A stretch of DNA of 64,000 nucleotides from Adiantum capillus-veneris (taxonomy: Eukaryota > Streptophyta > Polypodiopsida > Polypodiales > Pteridaceae), in assembly GCA_014529385.2 (NCBI GenBank), contig CM043945.1:155080241-155144240 (forward strand), given 5' to 3'. Of this stretch, positions 59,435 to 64,000 are shown piece after piece (positions within the stretch are counted from its first letter, which is position 1; every line of letters begins with the position of its first letter). Made by a program: the position numbers and the translations under genes. The notes beneath the pieces are model-generated. The model was given only the letters and a program-made list of their open reading frames with translations, had not been told where the DNA came from and made no database searches.

Positions 59435-59965
59435 TTGTAAGGATGAGTAACCTACTAAGGATTAACACCCTAAGATCTAGTGCTTGATCATGTTGCCAAG
59501 CATAATTATTTTTCAGGACACTTGCTTGACAATTTCCCATGCAGTGCTTAACATCATGAGGTGGTGCTTGGATGAGACCACATAACTAGCTAGGTGCAGT
59601 TAGGAGCATGGATCGATTGCCACAACTAGGCATGTGAACTAGGTCTTGACAAATTTGGAGTCCAAACATGGAATCCTACTTTGATCTTCTCTAGAACTAG
59701 TTGTGTTTGGTGTGTGCATGTAGCAAGAGAGTCAATAACATCACTTGGAATGTACTAATTTATGTTGTTCATGCTAAACATGCAAGGTCTTTCTTAGTTG
59801 CATTGGTTACCCTCATACTTCCAATGGTATTATGCTTCCACTAGAGAAGCCTAATTTTGCATTCACATACTAACTCACTTCTACTTATTTGTGACAAATC
59901 TATTGACCTGCAAAAGTTTATTCATGAGTGGAGGATGGAGAGCTAGTAGAAGCAAAGAACATAGT
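59435..59965. other. No gene recognised
   Basis: Unique AT-rich sequence, no convincing frame. Confidence 0.5.
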
Positions 59966-59970
59966 TAGTG

Positions 59971-60049
59971 TTGCCATATCCACATACTTTAGTGTAGTTG
60001 GGGCCATTGGAGAGAATTGCCATATCCACATACTTTAGTGTAGTTGGGC
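59971..60049 (+). repeat. Tandem duplication, 46-bp unit
   Basis: Two copies of TTGCCATATCCACATACTTT followed by AGTGTAGTTGGG. Confidence 0.85.
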
Positions 60050-60071
60050 ACGTTTGTCTATGTCCACTCTT

Positions 60072-60074
<3 letters not shown>

Positions 60075-60133
<59 letters not shown>
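60075..60133 (+). repeat. (GA)n microsatellite
   Basis: GA run of 59 bases. Confidence 0.97.
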
Positions 60134-60136
<3 letters not shown>

Positions 60137-60792
60137 AGCTGGCTATGACGGATGGGGCTAGTAGGCGATGATGGCTTTTCTCGCACATGACGTTGATCCT
60201 ACTGCCTTCTCACCCTGTGCTGGAAGTGGCAACGCCCAGCTAGCTGTACGTCTGGCACCTTATAGTTAACCAAAGCCCACCTTATACATATTCACATGAA
60301 AGCGAAGAGCCATGAAGAAAAGCCTACCTAGTCGACATGACTAGAGTCTGTAGGCCAAGCTCCTCCCTATTCATTACAGCAGTACAAAGTAGACAATGTC
60401 ATTGTTTGCTGCCCCATCTGCATATTGGAATCGGCCTTCTTTTGCAATGAAGCCTCAACACCTAATTATAAGCCTACATGTGCCTTCCTCGTGTAGCGAT
60501 CATAGCAGCTTTGTGTGCAACAAGACCCATTGGCCAATTGAACACTATGTCCAACTTTAATTAAGTACCTTACTCGGCTCGTTTCTACAGGTGCAACTAG
60601 TTATGGCCAACATTATGCTGCTCCAAATGGTTGTTTTCCTACGAGAGAAAAGTCCTAAAACTTCTTGCGCAGCTCTGTTGATAGCCTATCTGAAAATTTG
60701 ATGAGGCAAGACGCAAACAAACAGAAACATCTCTCATGACCAATTAAACGTAGAATATGGTGTCCATGAGCATTGCAGCGGAAGTCAAGTAG

Positions 60793-61164
60793 TCAATCAT
60801 GCAGGTGCCGACACTGCCGAGCAAGATCAAAAGAATAGTCAAATAGCAGAAGCAGATAAAAATCCTTTTTTCCACACAAAAGATTTGATGTTGGAGAAGC
60901 CGAAGAACACGGACTGCAGAGTAATGGCATTTCTGGAGATAGGCATACCAATATGTCGGCACCTATTATTCTCCAGCAGCAGTTCACTGTTGGCCATTCA
61001 ACAACTGGGTGGCATAGCAGAAACTTTACAGACAATATGGCCAATATTGCTGCCTGAAAAGAGCTTCTCTTGCTAAACCGCATGCAAGCGACAGCCAATG
61101 CGAGTGTAGTTGAGATTAGCATCAACAATATACTGTAGTGTTTCTCTTTAGTAGTTCCATACAA
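60793..61164 (-). other. Minus-strand ORF of unclear reality
   Basis: 123-codon frame rich in Leu, Ser and Cys with a hydrophobic N-terminal stretch (LLMLISTTLALAVACM). It could be a membrane-protein exon or chance. No family recognised. Confidence 0.2.
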
Positions 61165-61752
61165 AGTAGGGATGCTCGTGGTGTGGATTTGAACGCCAGT
61201 TACTACTTCGGAGCTCCCTTCTTGCCAATAACCACGATTCGGTGGCGGATCCCATGAGCAAAGGTCTGTGTACGCAGTAGCTATTGGATCAAGTTCAGAT
61301 GGCTATAGATGGAAGACATCATTTTGAGTGTGGAACCAAGTTTGTAAATTGTGATCTATTATCGAATTCATTTTGCAACCTCTAGATTTAGAAATTATTT
61401 TATTTAGTTATACACTCAGTATATGATATATGTTGGTGCCAAGCGTCCTCTTGTGCAAATACGTTTCTCATGATGCTGCATCTTATCTCGATTTTCTTCT
61501 AGAGATGAATCAGCTTGCTTTGCATCTCTTACTCGCTTAGCATATAAGATCCATTACATTGGTAAAGATTCAAAGAGGGTTGTCTGAACAGAGGGGTTGG
61601 CTGGGGTGCAACGGATTGGAGGGCCCTGCATGGGGTGGTGGTGGCGTCATTGATTGGACTGAACCTATGGAATGTGGTTGTATGCAAAAAAGGACTAGAT
61701 TTCTCATAGGCTTCATGCTGCCACCTCAATTACAATACCTCTGTCGTAACCA

Positions 61753-62130
61753 CTAGCTTCTGCATCTTTTGGAGGGATCTGCATCTTCTAGTTGGTCATA
61801 GCTTGCACAATGCCTAGTAGACAACTGATTGCAAGGTAGTATAGGCTTCATAACTGCTAAATATGACAAAGTCTTGACCACTTTTTGGCTCTGTTTTTGA
61901 AGGTGAATGATTTCGGGCAGAATGCCACCTGTACTAATGTCCATGAGCGTCACATAATAGTAGTTCGCCAGATGCGTGTTTGGATTATTATTGAGTGGAT
62001 TGAATATAGTGCCTTCCGCTATGGGGATGCCGACCTCAAGAGGCCCATTATCATGTGCAATTAGGAAGCACGATACATAATGCGGGTTAGTCAGCAAGGA
62101 GGCAGGAAGACATAACTTACCGAACCAGCT
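61753..62130 (-). pseudogene. Unrecognised minus-strand coding fragment inside the right arm of the outer element
   Basis: Read leftwards from the CA repeat, the frame carries VSWFGKLCLPASLLTNPHYV, NGPLEVGIPIAEGTIFNPLN, YYYVTLMDISTGGILPEII and KVVKTLSYLAVMKPI before stopping at 61,753. Composition is that of a real protein. It directly follows the outer inverted repeat and could be a gene of that element. Function unknown. Confidence 0.35.
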
Positions 62131-62133
62131 TAC

Positions 62134-62219
<86 letters not shown>
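62134..62219 (+). repeat. (CA)n microsatellite
   Basis: CA run of about 86 bases close to the outer inverted repeat. Confidence 0.98.
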
Positions 62220-62223
<4 letters not shown>

Positions 62224-62265
62224 GAGAAGGTAATACTGATCAGAGGACATAGAACATAGAGTTAC

Positions 62266-62606
62266 AATTGCGTGTTTTGTGTATGGCAGGGAGGACATAT
62301 TTTCACAACACTGCACATTTCAATTGTACAAGCGCGACTCCAAATCGACAACACTGCAAGGTCCGTTATCTGCATCCAATTTTTAATGCCAATATGTTTG
62401 CTTGGCGCAACACATAAACGCTACGGGGCAGGGCACGACTTCCGTTTCTTATAAATTTTTGGAGAGACCACAGTGCCAGCTCTCCACCATACATTTGTAT
62501 GGCACCTCTGTATGACATGCACTGTATACTTTGCACTTTCGTCTCTGACGTTTCATTGCAAGATGATATGTTTAACTATTCACATTGCTTTTTTGTAGCT
62601 TGACTC
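62266..62606 (-). repeat. Outer inverted repeat, right arm
   Basis: Reverse complement of 18,972-19,311; see the left arm. The best-conserved part is 62,395-62,525. Confidence 0.8.
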
Positions 62607-62619
62607 AAATAACAGTCTC

Positions 62620-63455
62620 TAGATTGGGAAATCAAAAAGCATCAGTACAACATTGCAGGTCAGTAAATCACCTCATTTATTGTTACAGTTCATTCATGCT
62701 TTATCTATTTGCTTGTTTTAGAATTTTCGTACTACTTTCTTTGCTTTGGTTTATTTAGATCTCAGTTTTAGAACTATACACTCGATGTCGATCAACATCT
62801 GCACATGTTAGTTACACACGCAACTCTTTGCATACGGTTGCTAGCCAATGCATGTGATGTATTACAATAGTGAATACATAAGTAGTAAATGCATGTGGTG
62901 TATCTAAATATAGTGAATTCACCTTGTGCATCTTTACTTCAGCTCTAAATAATTGATGCCATACTATATATGTCCTCGTTTCTTCCGTACTAGATATTAG
63001 TATGAAGTTCTCAAGACCTAGAAGAGTATAGTCCAAGCGTCAATAAGCTAGGGAGCAAACTGCAACCAATTGGAAACTAGCTTATCGTCCATAATAGGTC
63101 ATGGTTTGAAATCATTGCATTATATAAACATTGGAGCATGCAAGTGACATCTTTTCTCACAATCTAGAAATATGACCCTCCTCCATGGCGATGTACCTCA
63201 CATATATAGCAATAAACGAGTTTGACAGACAAATGAAATAGACACTCCTACTTCCCTCACGTCTGTATTATTGTTGGGCGCTTTTCCATCAGAGCGATAG
63301 CAACAAGACTGAGCAGTATTGCATTGCATCTATAGTCGATTACCAGTTCAAGATACCAACCACGAATCAACAGTATCCCTTCTCTATTCATGCGACCGAT
63401 GAGAAATATTTGGACATAAAAGAGGAGGATATTATAATTATAGACTGGCTATCCA
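62620..63455. other. No gene recognised
   Basis: AT-rich sequence without convincing frames or repeats, lying between the outer inverted repeat and the copia LTR. Confidence 0.5.
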
Positions 63456-63757
63456 TGTTAACTCAAACGACTTTTGATCTTATCGTAAGACAAAATGTCA
63501 GCGTAACAAGCAGTACATTTGCAGATCCCTTCAACAATAAATTTGTCCTCTTGGTTGGTGATCTTTGAAGGAGTACGAGCGGAAGTGCGACGCAAGAGAG
63601 AGTGCGAGAAGAAGAGCACGACGATATGGTGAACTCGCTCTACTGTAATGTGTAGAGCATAGTGAGTTCTTATTAGGTTTTTACAAAAGAATATGTGTAC
63701 ATACCTGGCGGCCCGCCCACTTACCTGGGCGACCACATTGGGCTTTATACCCCAACA
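63456..63757 (-). mobile_element. Ty1/copia 3' LTR (minus strand)
   Basis: On the minus strand it starts TGTTGGGGTATAAAGCCC right after a purine-rich tract and appears to end GAGTTAACA at 63,456, giving TGTT...AACA ends and about 302 bp. An AATAAG-type poly-A signal lies inside. The start is firm; the end is inferred from the terminal CA. Confidence 0.65.
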
Positions 63758-63771
63758 ACCTCCCACTTAAA
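63758..63771 (-). promoter_or_regulatory. Copia polypurine tract
   Basis: TTAAGTGGGAGGT on the minus strand, immediately before the TGTTGGGG LTR start. Confidence 0.75.
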
Positions 63772-63846
63772 GTCCAATGTGGTACTTTAAGTGTGAGAGA
63801 AGCTACTATACAAGCTAATATACAAGAGATGTAGAGAAGTGATGTA

Positions 63847-64000
63847 CTACCCTACACCTAACTGCTTGCGAAAATGCGCAAAGCTCTCTGAGGGAAGTCC
63901 TTTTGTAAGTAGATCAGCAGGATTTTCTGTGGTGTGAACTTTGACAAGCTAAAGTTGCTTATCCTCGAGCATTTCCCTGATGAAATGACACTTCACATCC
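63847..64000 (-). pseudogene. Ty1/copia RNase H C-terminus
   Basis: The minus-strand frame reads DVKCHFIREMLEDKQL, a TAG at about 63,949-63,951, then VKVHTTENPADLLTKGLPSE and a stop at 63,847. This is the standard end of plant Ty1/copia polyproteins (consensus HTxxNPADxLTK). The rest of the element lies beyond the right edge. Confidence 0.88.

Overview
This window is repeat-dominated nuclear DNA of a land plant. Introns are GT-AG. LTR retrotransposons are of plant type, including a Ty3/gypsy element with the extra RNase H seen in the plant Tat lineage. Long CT/GA and CA microsatellites are everywhere. A Penelope-like reverse transcriptase, a transposase-like family better known from animals and early land plants, and a LINE with a C-terminal zinc knuckle point to a non-seed plant, most likely a fern. 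That placement is inference. I see no intact host gene: every recognisable coding region is a mobile-element gene or a decayed gene carried by one.

Layout. 1-2 kb: minus-strand gag fragment and a GC-rich promoter-like stretch. 2-7 kb: simple and tandem repeats with AT-rich filler. 7.0-9.7 kb: a decayed LINE (endonuclease, internally deleted reverse transcriptase, zinc knuckle). 10.3-10.55 kb: an LTR with primer-binding site. 12.9-15.9 kb: a DNA transposon with a decayed DDE-like gene between two arrays of AGTACC/GGTACT repeats. 17.5-18.4 kb: decayed gag.

18.97-62.6 kb looks like a nest of four levels. (1) Inverted 340-bp arms at 18,972-19,311 and 62,266-62,606 bound an old element. (2) Inside it, 36-bp inverted ends at 19,451-19,486 and 49,899-49,934 bound an element of about 10.5 kb (net of insertions) with four spliced, decayed genes: A (+), B (-), C (+) and D (-). 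Gene B encodes a histone H3-like domain followed by a Ulp1/C48-type cysteine protease domain in one four-exon gene. Gene D belongs to a transposase-like family. (3) A Penelope-like element with 3-kb repeats sits in the divergent promoter region between B and C. (4) A Tat-like gypsy element with 1,556-bp LTRs sits in the right-hand Penelope repeat, with an extra copy of 1.6 kb of flank after its left LTR.

A family of 60-61-bp inverted-repeat hairpins (constant arms, variable loops, constant length) occurs seven times between 34.1 and 44.8 kb, three of them in intron 1 of gene C. East of 50 kb are further decayed retroelement pieces (a retropepsin at 53 kb), several local tandem repeats, a tRNA-Ser-like sequence or SINE at 58.7 kb, and the 3' end of a minus-strand Ty1/copia element at 63.5-64 kb.

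The strongest candidate for something undescribed is the four-gene element carrying the histone H3-Ulp1 fusion. I reconstructed its exons by eye from frame continuity and splice sites; no alignment or database search was run.
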